Shown in pieces: positions 1-7,158 of a stretch of 54,749 nucleotides of DNA. The DNA is from Planctomycetaceae bacterium (GTDB lineage Bacteria > Planctomycetota > Phycisphaerae > Sedimentisphaerales > Anaerohalosphaeraceae). The notes beneath the pieces were generated by a model, which saw only the letters and a program-made list of their open reading frames with translations, was not told where the DNA came from and made no database searches. The DNA lies in assembly GCA_021372945.1 (NCBI GenBank), contig JAJFTK010000045.1:1-54749 (forward strand), given 5' to 3'. Every line of letters starts with the position of its first letter. Position 1 is the stretch's first letter. The translations under genes were made by a program, and so were the position numbers.

Positions 1-105
1 TCAGCTAAGGCGAATCGCGATTTACGGACAGAACCCAATGCAAGGTCAGAATTTGAAAAAAACAGAGCCATAGAAGCGGACAAAGAGAAAATCATAAATC
101 TTTAG
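1..105 (+). CDS. 3' end of an unidentified CDS (partial)
   Basis: Frame 1 is open from the window edge for 34 codons to a TAG stop. The peptide is hydrophilic and charged (ends DKEKIINL) and could be the helical C-terminus of a protein that begins outside the window. The length is too short and the composition too biased to name a family. The stretch is AT-richer than the genes that follow, so it may equally be non-coding. Confidence 0.3.
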   Translation, partial: SAKANRDLRTEPNARSEFEKNRAIEADKEKIINL

Positions 106-186
106 AAAAAGAAAGGCAGTTCGCCCGGAGATCATGAGTTAAAAACAAATTGCGACACAGCCTCGTCGCCCTGGGCTATATTACAT

Positions 187-201
187 CGGCCTTTCAGGCC
201 G
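187..201. repeat. small perfect hairpin (6-bp stem, TTC loop)
   Basis: CGGCCT-TTC-AGGCCG is a perfect inverted repeat in the 217-bp gap between the partial CDS and the acetyltransferase gene. It resembles the other short intergenic palindromes of this window. No T-run follows closely on either strand, so a terminator role is uncertain. Nothing else recognisable lies in 106-322. Confidence 0.5.
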
Positions 202-322
202 TAAATCCACTTTCTCATAATTGCGTGAACGGTTACAAAAAATGTACTTGCGGCATTCGCTTGTTTATTACAAAACCGTTAAGCTCGCAGGAACATAAGC
301 CGGCGTGAGTGTGCCTTGCGCG

Positions 323-1081
323 TCAGGCCCCGGACTCTTTTGGGCGAGCGCATTTCTTTGGATTTAGCCAAAGATAGTACCTGCCCGGGTCGCCCAGTTT
401 GCTGAGAACGAATTCGGTTCGCCGGGGCGAGTGCGGCAGGTTCCGCTGCGTCGCGAATTTCTGCACGAATGCCCGCATCTGCTCTTCCATGAACGTTCGT
501 TTGTCTGCGTCAAGTCGCTCGATGCAGGCGTGCACCTTGGCGGCATCGTTCCACAGATGCTCCCCGATCTCGACCGTCTCCAGCGCTGTTCGCATCCGCT
601 CGGTTTTTACATCCGGCTCCATCGCATATTCCGTCATCCCCGCTCGCGCAAGGAACGGGTGAACGCGGCCCATCACCGCCGCTGCCTCGATCATCGCCGC
701 ACCGGTCAGCGGCATCGTTTCACGCACCAGCCGACTGGCCAGCCCCAGGCCGCGATACCGCGGCTCGATGATCACCCGCCTGATCGTCAGCATGCTTGCG
801 TTCAGCAGCGCCAGCCCCGCCGCCCGATCCACTCCGGCGAATATCCCGCCCGTCGCCAGATTCCGCATTGCCGAATTTGCCGCCGGGCTGCCATACACGA
901 TGACGCCGACGGCCGCACAAGCGTTCCGCCGAAGCGGATGCTCATCGTGCATTGCGTAGATTGCCTTTATCGGGCCCAACGCATCGTTCCTGTAATGGTA
1001 TCGTGCAAGCGCCTTGTATGCATCGCGGTTGGCCTTTTCGATCTTGAGCTGACTGCACAACTGGCATTCCAATGTACGCAT
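323..1081 (-). CDS. GNAT-family acetyltransferase, COG2401-type half
   Basis: 252 aa with a GNAT fold in the middle: RRVIIEPRYRGLGLASRLV (about residues 100-118) is the acetyl-CoA binding motif A, followed by EAAAVMGRVHPFLARAGM. The N-terminal LARYHYRNDALGPIKAIYA and VGVIVYGSP segments match the acetyltransferase half of COG2401, where an ABC-type ATPase is fused to an acetyltransferase; here the two halves are separate genes. The start is the ATG at 1081 behind a strong AAGGAGGAGATC ribosome site. It is the last gene of an operon, 65 bp after the ATPase gene. The substrate is unknown. The C-terminal 80 residues are basic and not assigned. Confidence 0.8.
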   Translation of the reverse strand: MRTLECQLCSQLKIEKANRDAYKALARYHYRNDALGPIKAIYAMHDEHPLRRNACAAVGVIVYGSPAANSAMRNLATGGIFAGVDRAAGLALLNASMLTIRRVIIEPRYRGLGLASRLVRETMPLTGAAMIEAAAVMGRVHPFLARAGMTEYAMEPDVKTERMRTALETVEIGEHLWNDAAKVHACIERLDADKRTFMEEQMRAFVQKFATQRNLPHSPRRTEFVLSKLGDPGRYYLWLNPKKCARPKESGA

Positions 1082-1135
1082 GATCTCCTCCTTTCTCGTT
1101 TACATTCCAAAGATCGCTATGAAGTTTTCAAAGAG

Positions 1136-1154
1136 CAATTTACAATTTACAATC
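1136..1154. repeat. short 7-bp-period array overlapping the 3' end of the ATPase gene
   Basis: CAATTTA-CAATTTA-CAATC, 2.7 units with seven-nucleotide period. It carries the stop codon of the ATPase gene and occupies the start of the gap before the acetyltransferase gene. It is short enough to be chance, but the period equals that of the larger arrays elsewhere in the window. Confidence 0.4.
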
Positions 1155-1758
1155 GTATCACTGTGTCCGCCCGTAATTGGGCAATGATGTCCTCGTGACA
1201 GGAAGCGATGATAAAGCTTTTGCCTGACCGCGTCGCAGCCTTTCGCAGATGAAACGCCGCCGCCAGCGCGGTGACGCGGTCCAGCGACGACGTGAACTCG
1301 TCGGCGAAGATCAGCCGTCTTTCGCTCGACAGCGCTTTGGCCAACCGATACCGCGCCTGCTCGCCCGTGCTTAGTTTGTTGGGCGCCCGCAGCATGCAGA
1401 ATACATCCGACAGGCCCGCTCGATGCATTGCCTGCAAAGCGTTCTCGAGCGTGTCGGAGGCTTGCCCGATGCAGTCGATGGCGCTGGCGTCCTTCTCTAA
1501 CGCGATCGTCTCCAGCAGCAGCCGCTCGTTCGCGGGGGCCTGCTCATAAAGACTTCGCAGCAGTCTCGTCTTGCCCGCGCCGCCGGCGCCGACGATACAA
1601 ACGATCTGGCCTGCACCCACCTCCACGCGCAGCGGTCGCCGGCGCGCTTGTTTAGTCAACTGTGTACGGCTGATGCCGAACGCGGCCATCAATTCCGCCG
1701 CGCGGACGCCGCACGCCTCCGGCGGATCATAACGCAAACACACATCAAACCGGTACAT
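1147..1758 (-). CDS. ABC-type ATPase, COG2401-type half (soluble)
   Basis: 203 aa, a single ATP-binding cassette without membrane segments. Walker A is GAGGAGKTRLL (about residues 57-67), the signature motif LSTGEQARYRL (about 130-140), Walker B RLIFADEF (about 148-155) with the catalytic Glu replaced in register by the DEF pattern, and the H-loop SCHED (about 187-191). This is a compact cassette, shorter than transporter ATPases. It starts at ATG 1758 behind GAAGGAGGG and overlaps the HTH gene by 14 bp, so the two are translationally coupled. With the downstream GNAT gene it rebuilds the COG2401 ATPase-acetyltransferase architecture. It probably acts on nucleic acid or a protein rather than in transport (inference). 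Confidence 0.82.
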   Translation of the reverse strand: MYRFDVCLRYDPPEACGVRAAELMAAFGISRTQLTKQARRRPLRVEVGAGQIVCIVGAGGAGKTRLLRSLYEQAPANERLLLETIALEKDASAIDCIGQASDTLENALQAMHRAGLSDVFCMLRAPNKLSTGEQARYRLAKALSSERRLIFADEFTSSLDRVTALAAAFHLRKAATRSGKSFIIASCHEDIIAQLRADTVIRL

Positions 1759-2239
1759 GGCGGCCCTCCTTCACACGTGCGCCCTCGATAGCCGCCCGCG
1801 GGCTGCTTGCATCCCTGTTGCCATGGCACCTGCCGGTCTTTTTCCGCGCCAAGGCTCGAATCGCGCGCAGCGTCTTACGGATGAAGTAGGGCGTTTTGCC
1901 CGATTCGCGGGCGATCGCCTCCTGGCTCATGCCCTTGAGATAATAGGCCCGCGCGACATAATCCTGGCTGTGCGTCAACAGGCGTCCCTCGAACAGGAGC
2001 GACACCTCGCCGCTGCTCAGCCGGCCCAGGATCTTTCCGAATCGCCGCCGGACCGTCCCTTCGCTGAGCCCCATGAGATACGCGATTTGCCCAAACGAAT
2101 TGCCCTGGTTCAAAACCAGGTCCGTCAGCAGCGACTCGTCCGCGTCCAGCAGGCGCGCCCGCCTTCGAAGAACCCCGATGTACTCCCGGCCGAGCAGCCG
2201 TTCGGCCTCCTTTGACCTGCCCCCAAAAACCGTTTCCAT
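1745..2239 (-). CDS. Double helix-turn-helix protein, sigma-region-4-like
   Basis: 164 aa. Two HTH-like segments can be seen: SFGQIAYLMGLSEGTVRRRFGK (about residues 48-69, shown here only by its extent and the core LSEGTVRRRF) and MSQEAIARESGKTPYFIRK (about 104-122). The second resembles sigma-70 region 4 or a Trp-repressor-type reader. The C-terminal 35 residues are basic and low in complexity. The ATG at 2239 has a GGAGGG site 5 nt upstream. It is the first gene of the HTH-ATPase-GNAT operon and may regulate it, or may supply DNA or RNA recognition to the ATPase. No enzyme motif is seen. Confidence 0.6.
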   Translation of the reverse strand: METVFGGRSKEAERLLGREYIGVLRRRARLLDADESLLTDLVLNQGNSFGQIAYLMGLSEGTVRRRFGKILGRLSSGEVSLLFEGRLLTHSQDYVARAYYLKGMSQEAIARESGKTPYFIRKTLRAIRALARKKTGRCHGNRDASSPRAAIEGARVKEGRHVPV

Positions 2240-2323
2240 GACGACCCTCCATCAGAACCGTTTGCTGTCTCGCCCCGATCCGGGCGAGCCCGTTTGTTAA
2301 TTAAATAACGAACATAAAGTGGA

Positions 2324-2352
2324 ATTATATAAATAGCAGCAAACGGTGTCAA
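2324..2352 (-). promoter_or_regulatory. perfect-consensus sigma-70 promoter of the HTH-ATPase-GNAT operon
   Basis: Read on the minus strand: TTGACA (2352-2347), 17-bp spacer, TATAAT (2329-2324). Both hexamers match the consensus exactly. The start site would be near 2317, giving a leader of about 78 nt before the ATG at 2239. The leader is AT-rich and holds the palindrome TTAATTAA (2298-2305 region), a possible operator. Confidence 0.8.
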
Positions 2353-2733
2353 GCCGGAATTTTTTTAAAATGTGGACGCGGCGGCCCTGTTCCAAAATCC
2401 AGGAACCCAACGCTTAGAAAAGCATGCCCACAAATCGGTTTTCTCTGTTAGATTGTGAGTAATTGTGAGCCTAAAATACCATCAAATAGGCGTTGTTTGG
2501 GAAATTTTGAAAAAATATGCATTTTTTTATTGACTCAGTCTTTTTGCCGTAGGATTTGTGTAAGTTCTTGCTTGACAATGAGATAGTGGTCAAAAGAGCG
2601 ACATGAGGCCATTCGTTGGCGAAAAAAAATGATGATTTTCGTAAAATTACGGAAATTGCCTAAACCTTTTGGGCGTCTAATACGTCATAATAGCAGACAC
2701 ATATAAATTGAACTTTTCATCACCCTCCTCCGA
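2353..2733. other. AT-rich non-coding stretch between divergent units
   Basis: About 380 bp with no convincing gene. It contains a direct repeat ATTGTGAG-TA-ATTGTGAG near 2452, TTGACT at 2530 and TTGACA at 2572 without well-placed -10 boxes, and A/T runs. A 68-codon minus-strand frame (2685-2891) overlaps the kinase start and has no ribosome site. The stretch ends in a hairpin with T-run at 2734, so a short plus-strand transcript is conceivable. Confidence 0.5.
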
Positions 2734-2769
2734 AGCCAGGTTTCGCCAAAAGCGGATCTGGCTTTTTTT
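2734..2769 (+). terminator. intrinsic terminator-like hairpin
   Basis: AGCCAG (2734-2739) pairs with CTGGCT (2758-2763) and is followed directly by a run of seven T. This is a textbook rho-independent terminator in the plus orientation, yet no plus-strand gene lies upstream. It may end a small RNA transcribed from 2530-2730, or attenuate a leader of the kinase gene. Confidence 0.55.
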
Positions 2770-2830
2770 GTCGGCTCAAAACCAGTTCTGTTCAAGTTGG
2801 CGCGGCCAAGGCCCGCGGCTTTTATAATTC

Positions 2831-2859
2831 TTGCCGTTTTCGGCCAATTCGAATATATA
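2831..2859 (+). promoter_or_regulatory. promoter of the histidine kinase gene
   Basis: TTGCCG (2831-2836), 17-bp spacer, TATATA (2854-2859). The predicted start point near 2866 leaves a leader of about 7 nt before the ATG at 2873, which fits the absence of a ribosome site there. Confidence 0.5.
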
Positions 2860-2872
2860 GAAACAAATCGCA

Positions 2873-5452
2873 ATGCAAACTCAGCTTCCACAATTTGCGC
2901 CCGCGATGTTTTTGATGTCGGCGATCTTGGCCGTATGGGTGATTGCGGCGATCCTCGTCGTCCTGGCTTGCCTGGCGGCTGTGGTTTTTCTGCGCCGGCG
3001 TAAATCAGCCGCGGCCGCCGGTCAGCCCTGCGACGAATACCGCCGCCGTATGGATAGTCTCATCTCCAATCTTTTCGGCGTCGCCTACCGCTGCGGCAAC
3101 CAGCCCGAATGGCCCATGGGATTCATCAGCCGCGGCTGTCTCGAACTGACCGGCTATGCGCCGATTGAATTCGTCAGCGGCCGCGTCATGCTCAACGACC
3201 TCATCCACCCCGACGATCGCGACGCTGTTTGGCAGCACGTGCAGCGCGCCGTCGCCGGCAAGGGCCCCTTTAACATCGAATATCGCCTCACGGACCGGCA
3301 CGGCCGCCTGCACTGGGTGGTCGAACGCGGCTGCGGCCTTTGGAACGGCGACCGCCTGGAGGCCATCGAAGGGCTCATCGTTGACGTCACCGACTTTAAG
3401 AATGCCCAGCAGCAGCTTCAGCAAAGCCGCGAGTTCCTTGAAAGCGTCATCCGTTCTGCCCCGACCGGCATCAGCGTTACGGTCGATCGTGTCTATGTCA
3501 GCGTCAATGACCAGTTCTGCCGTATGTTCGGCTACGCGCGGGAGGAACTCATTGGCCATTCCGCGCGGATGCTCTACGCCGATGACGCCGGCTTTGAGGA
3601 ATTCGGCCGCAGCATCTATGAACCGATGCGCCGCGACGGCAGCGTCACCATCGAGAACACCTTCGTCAAAAAAGATGGAACGCGGATCGAGGTGCAGATG
3701 AGCGGCGCTCCCATCGATCCGTCCGACTGGAGTAAGGGCATCACGTTCTCTCTGCTGGACGTCTCCGAACAAAAGCGCATGACCGAAAAACTGTCGCTGC
3801 GTCTCAAGCTGGAGCGTCTGGTCGCCGACATCTCCGCGGGCTTTGTGAATCTTGGGGCCGAAGGCATCGACGACCAGATCGTTCAATCGCTGCGCACGCT
3901 CATCGACCGGACGGGCATCGAGCGCGTCCGCATCGCCCTGATCGCCCCGGATACCAACGTCCTGTCGCTGTCTCCTTACTTCTGCAATGACGCCAACGCG
4001 TCCGGCCTGTTCGAAACCGGCGACATGGACCGCGACCTGCCCGAATATGCTGCCGTCGTTCGCGAAAATCGCATCATTTACTGGCCTTCGCCCGAAAGCA
4101 TTCCATCGGCGTTCCCTTCACTGCGGCGTTTCTTTGCCGACAAATCCATCCGTTCTCATTTGATCATTCCCATGACCGCCGGACAGGAGCACGTCGGTGC
4201 CCTGATGTTTACGAACATGCGCGACACGCTCCAGATCGATCCGGACCTGCTCGGCTATTTTCGCGCGGTCGCCGATACCTTCGCCAATGCCATCGTGCGC
4301 CGCAACTACCTCAAGGCGCTGTCCGATTCAGAACGGCGATTCCGCAACATCATTGAATGCTCGCCCATGGGCGTGCTGACGTATTGGCTTTCGCCGGATG
4401 AAACGCTGATCCTGACCGGCACCAATCCGGCCGCCTCCAAGATCCTCAATGCCGATATTTCCGGCTTTATCGGTAAACGCATCGAAGAGGCCTTCCCGCA
4501 GCTTGGCAAAGAACTGACTGACACCTACCGCCGCATCGGGCGCCAGGGCGGCTCGTATCATGGCGACAATTACAGCTACCGCGACGGCCGCATCAACGGC
4601 ATCTACGAGTTTGAGGCCTTTCAGACGTCGCCCGGTAAAATAGCCGTGATGTTCAGCGACATCACCGACCGCCGCACCGCCGAGCAGGCCCGGGAGCGCC
4701 TCATGCGGCAGCTTAGCCTCAAGAACCAGGACCTGGAAGGGCTCGTTTATATAGCCTCGCACGACCTGCGCAGCCCGCTGGTCAATATCCGGGGCTTCAG
4801 CGGCGAATTGGAGACTGGCATCCGCTGCTTGAACGAACTGCTGCGCAGCGAGCCATTGTCGGCGAACGCACGATCCACTGCCGACCGGCTGTTCAATTCT
4901 GATTTTCCCGAGGCGCTGGCGTTCATCAATTCCGGCAGCGCCAAGATGGAGACCATGCTCGACGGCCTGCTCAGCCTCAGTCGGGTCGGGGCCGCACAGG
5001 GCCGGCCCGAGCGGATCGATGTCAACGATCTGCTGAGCCACATCGCCCGTCAGTTCAGGTTCTTGCTTGGCCGGAATGCGGGCGATTTGGATATTGCGCC
5101 CGGCCTGCCCGCCTGCATCGGCGACCGGCTTCTGCTCGGCCAGGTCTTCAGCAATTGCATCGATAACGCCATCAAGTATCGAGCCTCCGACCGCCGCCTG
5201 CTGATCCGTGTCACGGGTGAAACGCGCGACGATTGCGTTCAGTATCGCGTCATTGATAACGGCATTGGCATCGCCGCCGAGCACATTCACAAGGTCTTCG
5301 ACATCTTTCATCAGCTTGAGCCGGCCAGGCAGGGCCAGGGCCTCGGATTAACCATCGTGCGTAAGATCATTGAAAAGCACGATGGCCGCGTCTGGCTCCA
5401 GTCCGTTGTCGGCCAGGGCACCACGGTTTACATCGAACTGCCCAAACCCTGA
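2873..5452 (+). CDS. Membrane-anchored PAS-PAS-GAF-PAS sensor histidine kinase
   Basis: 859 aa. One N-terminal membrane segment (about residues 12-40), a PAS domain (55-175, with DRHGRLHWVVERG and a PAC tail), a second PAS (180-305), a GAF domain (310-480), a third PAS (487-607), a HisKA dimerisation helix with SHDLRSP and phospho-accepting His630, and a HATPase domain with N-box NCIDNAIKYRA, G1 DNGIGI and G2 GQGLGLTI. It should autophosphorylate in response to a cytoplasmic cue. No haem- or bilin-binding residue is evident. No response regulator is nearby, so the partner is elsewhere. The ATG at 2873 has no Shine-Dalgarno site but a well-placed promoter. Confidence 0.92.
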   Translation: MQTQLPQFAPAMFLMSAILAVWVIAAILVVLACLAAVVFLRRRKSAAAAGQPCDEYRRRMDSLISNLFGVAYRCGNQPEWPMGFISRGCLELTGYAPIEFVSGRVMLNDLIHPDDRDAVWQHVQRAVAGKGPFNIEYRLTDRHGRLHWVVERGCGLWNGDRLEAIEGLIVDVTDFKNAQQQLQQSREFLESVIRSAPTGISVTVDRVYVSVNDQFCRMFGYAREELIGHSARMLYADDAGFEEFGRSIYEPMRRDGSVTIENTFVKKDGTRIEVQMSGAPIDPSDWSKGITFSLLDVSEQKRMTEKLSLRLKLERLVADISAGFVNLGAEGIDDQIVQSLRTLIDRTGIERVRIALIAPDTNVLSLSPYFCNDANASGLFETGDMDRDLPEYAAVVRENRIIYWPSPESIPSAFPSLRRFFADKSIRSHLIIPMTAGQEHVGALMFTNMRDTLQIDPDLLGYFRAVADTFANAIVRRNYLKALSDSERRFRNIIECSPMGVLTYWLSPDETLILTGTNPAASKILNADISGFIGKRIEEAFPQLGKELTDTYRRIGRQGGSYHGDNYSYRDGRINGIYEFEAFQTSPGKIAVMFSDITDRRTAEQARERLMRQLSLKNQDLEGLVYIASHDLRSPLVNIRGFSGELETGIRCLNELLRSEPLSANARSTADRLFNSDFPEALAFINSGSAKMETMLDGLLSLSRVGAAQGRPERIDVNDLLSHIARQFRFLLGRNAGDLDIAPGLPACIGDRLLLGQVFSNCIDNAIKYRASDRRLLIRVTGETRDDCVQYRVIDNGIGIAAEHIHKVFDIFHQLEPARQGQGLGLTIVRKIIEKHDGRVWLQSVVGQGTTVYIELPKP

Positions 5453-5711
5453 CCAGGCCCGATAATCTGCCGCTCCTCGGCGGGTTCCTCCCGATTCCGC
5501 GAAAACCCTGTCAAAAATCTGCGAAAGTGCAATTTTTCCCAGATGAAATACGTCTAATCTGGACGAAAAGCAGCATTACGGATTCGCACATTGAGCGGCT
5601 CTCGAAGGAAAAACTTTTTTCGTCTCAGGCCCAAAACATTTAGTAGATTTTAGTATCTCATCTCGGCTTGTGGTGTTTTGGATGCGCCAAGCCTTCAAAA
5701 GGGAGAAAAAC

Positions 5712-5978
5712 ATGAAAAAAACATGCTGCATTCTGCTGATGGTTGGCTCGCTGCTGGTCATGGCCGGCTGCGTGGAAACCTCGCGCAAGGAAACCGCCGA
5801 GCTTCGCTGGCAGGAAACCATTGACCATGCGCGGATCGAGGCTGCCAAGGAGAGCATTCGTCAGGGACAGCTTGGGTTTGCCGAAAAACTGCTGGAAGAC
5901 GTCTCCGACTCATCCAGTCAGGCCGACCAGGCCAAAAAGATCCTCGCTCAGATCGACTCTAACGACGCTCGAATGTAA
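5712..5978 (+). CDS. Small lipoprotein of unknown function
   Basis: 88 aa from the ATG at 5712, which follows GGGAGAAAAAC; an in-frame ATG 14 codons upstream is less likely. MKKTCCILLMVGSLLVMAGC is a lipoprotein signal with lipobox VMAGC, so the mature protein would be lipid-anchored at Cys20. The rest is a charged helical stretch (ELRWQETIDHARIEAAKESI) ending in a Ser/Asp-rich hinge and a short helix, possibly a small tetratricopeptide-like hairpin. Stand-alone gene between the kinase and fmdB. No family recognised. Confidence 0.75.
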   Translation: MKKTCCILLMVGSLLVMAGCVETSRKETAELRWQETIDHARIEAAKESIRQGQLGFAEKLLEDVSDSSSQADQAKKILAQIDSNDARM

Positions 5979-6081
5979 GCGGTTTTCAACAAAGCCCGGA
6001 ACATCGTTCCGGGCCCGAGCTTTTCTACCAAGACTTTCTGCGCCTGCGGTGCCGCACTTCGTGTCCGCCTCGTACTTCGAT

Positions 6082-6110
6082 TTGACATTCCCGCCCAAGT
6101 TTTATATGCT
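6082..6110 (+). promoter_or_regulatory. promoter of the FmdB-type gene
   Basis: TTGACA (6082-6087), 17-bp spacer, TATGCT (6105-6110). The -35 is perfect and the -10 matches at four of six positions. The predicted leader is about 45 nt, ending at the ATG at 6161. Confidence 0.55.
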
Positions 6111-6160
6111 GTCGGCCTGTGCAAATACTTGGGTTTTATTATCAAATTGGGAAACGTCGA

Positions 6161-6379
6161 ATGCCGATTTTCGAATATCAATGTCCACAATGCGGTTTTG
6201 TCAATGAGGTCCTTGTTCCGACAGCCAACGTAAGTGCCCCCGCCTGCCCTAAGTGCGGCCAGGCCGATACGCATAAGCGGTTTTCGAGCTTTGCCGCAGT
6301 GGTCAAGAATCCGGCGGCAGGTGACTCCAAATGTCATACCTGTCCCAGCGCAGGCGGCTGTCCGCACTCTCACGCCTAA
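6161..6379 (+). CDS. FmdB-family zinc-ribbon protein
   Basis: 72 aa from ATG 6161. MPIFEYQCPQCG...CPKCGQADTHKRFSSF is the CxxC-CxxC zinc ribbon of the FmdB / CxxC_CxxC_SSSS family, with the usual MP-x-Y/F-E-Y start. The C-terminal CHTCPSAGGCPHSH adds a second Cys/His-rich patch, common in family members. A 14-codon upstream extension is open but lacks the conserved start. Family members are small regulators or metal-binding proteins of unclear role. The gene is monocistronic with its own promoter. Confidence 0.88.
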   Translation: MPIFEYQCPQCGFVNEVLVPTANVSAPACPKCGQADTHKRFSSFAAVVKNPAAGDSKCHTCPSAGGCPHSHA

Positions 6380-6498
6380 AATTTCACAAATCAGGTTGTA
6401 TCAGAGCTACTTTGGTAAGTTATGCTGTCGCATGTACTTAGAACTGCTCGTTTGGCTGCGAACACTTCAAAAATTGAAATATTAAAAAAATGAAAAGT

Positions 6499-6527
6499 TT
6501 TTGTAACAAAATTTCAGTTTTGTGACA
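6499..6527. promoter_or_regulatory. direct repeat TTTTGTRACA, 19-bp period, in front of the MarR gene
   Basis: TTTTGTAACA (6499-6508) and TTTTGTGACA (6518-6527) are start-to-start 19 bp apart, close to two helical turns, and are followed by an AT-rich TATATATTATA stretch (6528-6538) that could hold the -10. The position suits an operator for the regulator encoded next (inference). Confidence 0.4.
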
Positions 6528-6573
6528 TATATATTATAGAGAACATTAAACGTTTAGTTGAGCTTGGATACCC

Positions 6574-7074
6574 ATGGGACCGGAACTTGAAAAGGCATTA
6601 AATGAATTAGGCCTCCGGATGCGCATGTTTCGCGCAATCCAAGAGGATGCAGCGCCTGAAGGGGCGTTGACCGAGCGGGAATCGTTGATTTTGCAGTTGG
6701 TGGTCGAACAGGGTCAGATGGCAGTCACGCAGATTGCCGCTGCCTGGCCCAACGTCAGCGAAAGCACGATTTCCATGACAATTTCAAAGCTTTGGCGCAA
6801 AGGGCTGGTTTCCAAAACGACCAGTCCCGAAAATCAGCGTGTCACCATTGTAAAGCCGACAGAAAATGGACGTCACGAGCTTGAAACCATGTTTAAGCAC
6901 CGCTCCGAACGGATGCAAAGTCTCTTTGACACCATTCAGATGACAGACGAAGAACGTCAGACGCTGATCAATATTTGCCAACGAGGGGTCGCCGTTCTGG
7001 ATGGGCTTTTCGGTATTCAGTCCGGCCTCGATCAGCATCAAAAATACGGCACAACGAAAACGGTTAGCACGTAA
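6574..7074 (+). CDS. MarR-family winged-helix transcriptional regulator
   Basis: 166 aa. N-terminal dimerisation helix, then a winged HTH: LTERESLILQLVVEQGQMAVTQIAAAWP (about residues 29-56), recognition helix SESTISMTISKLWRKGLV (58-75), and wing SPENQRVTIVKPTENGR (81-97). Length and order are typical of MarR (about 140-170 aa). It sits 85 bp upstream of the large exported repeat protein on the same strand and may control it as well as itself. The ligand cannot be read from sequence. Confidence 0.88.
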   Translation: MGPELEKALNELGLRMRMFRAIQEDAAPEGALTERESLILQLVVEQGQMAVTQIAAAWPNVSESTISMTISKLWRKGLVSKTTSPENQRVTIVKPTENGRHELETMFKHRSERMQSLFDTIQMTDEERQTLINICQRGVAVLDGLFGIQSGLDQHQKYGTTKTVST

Positions 7075-7158
7075 ATAAGTATGGGCCCCTATGCTTAGGG
7101 CTTTCGGCAAAAGCCGGTTGCGGCGGTGGCGCCGCAGGAGAAAGGAAAAGGGATAGTT

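Noticed and set aside
2685..2891. 68-codon minus-strand frame upstream of the kinase
   Set aside because: No ribosome site, overlaps the kinase promoter and start, and includes the terminator hairpin.
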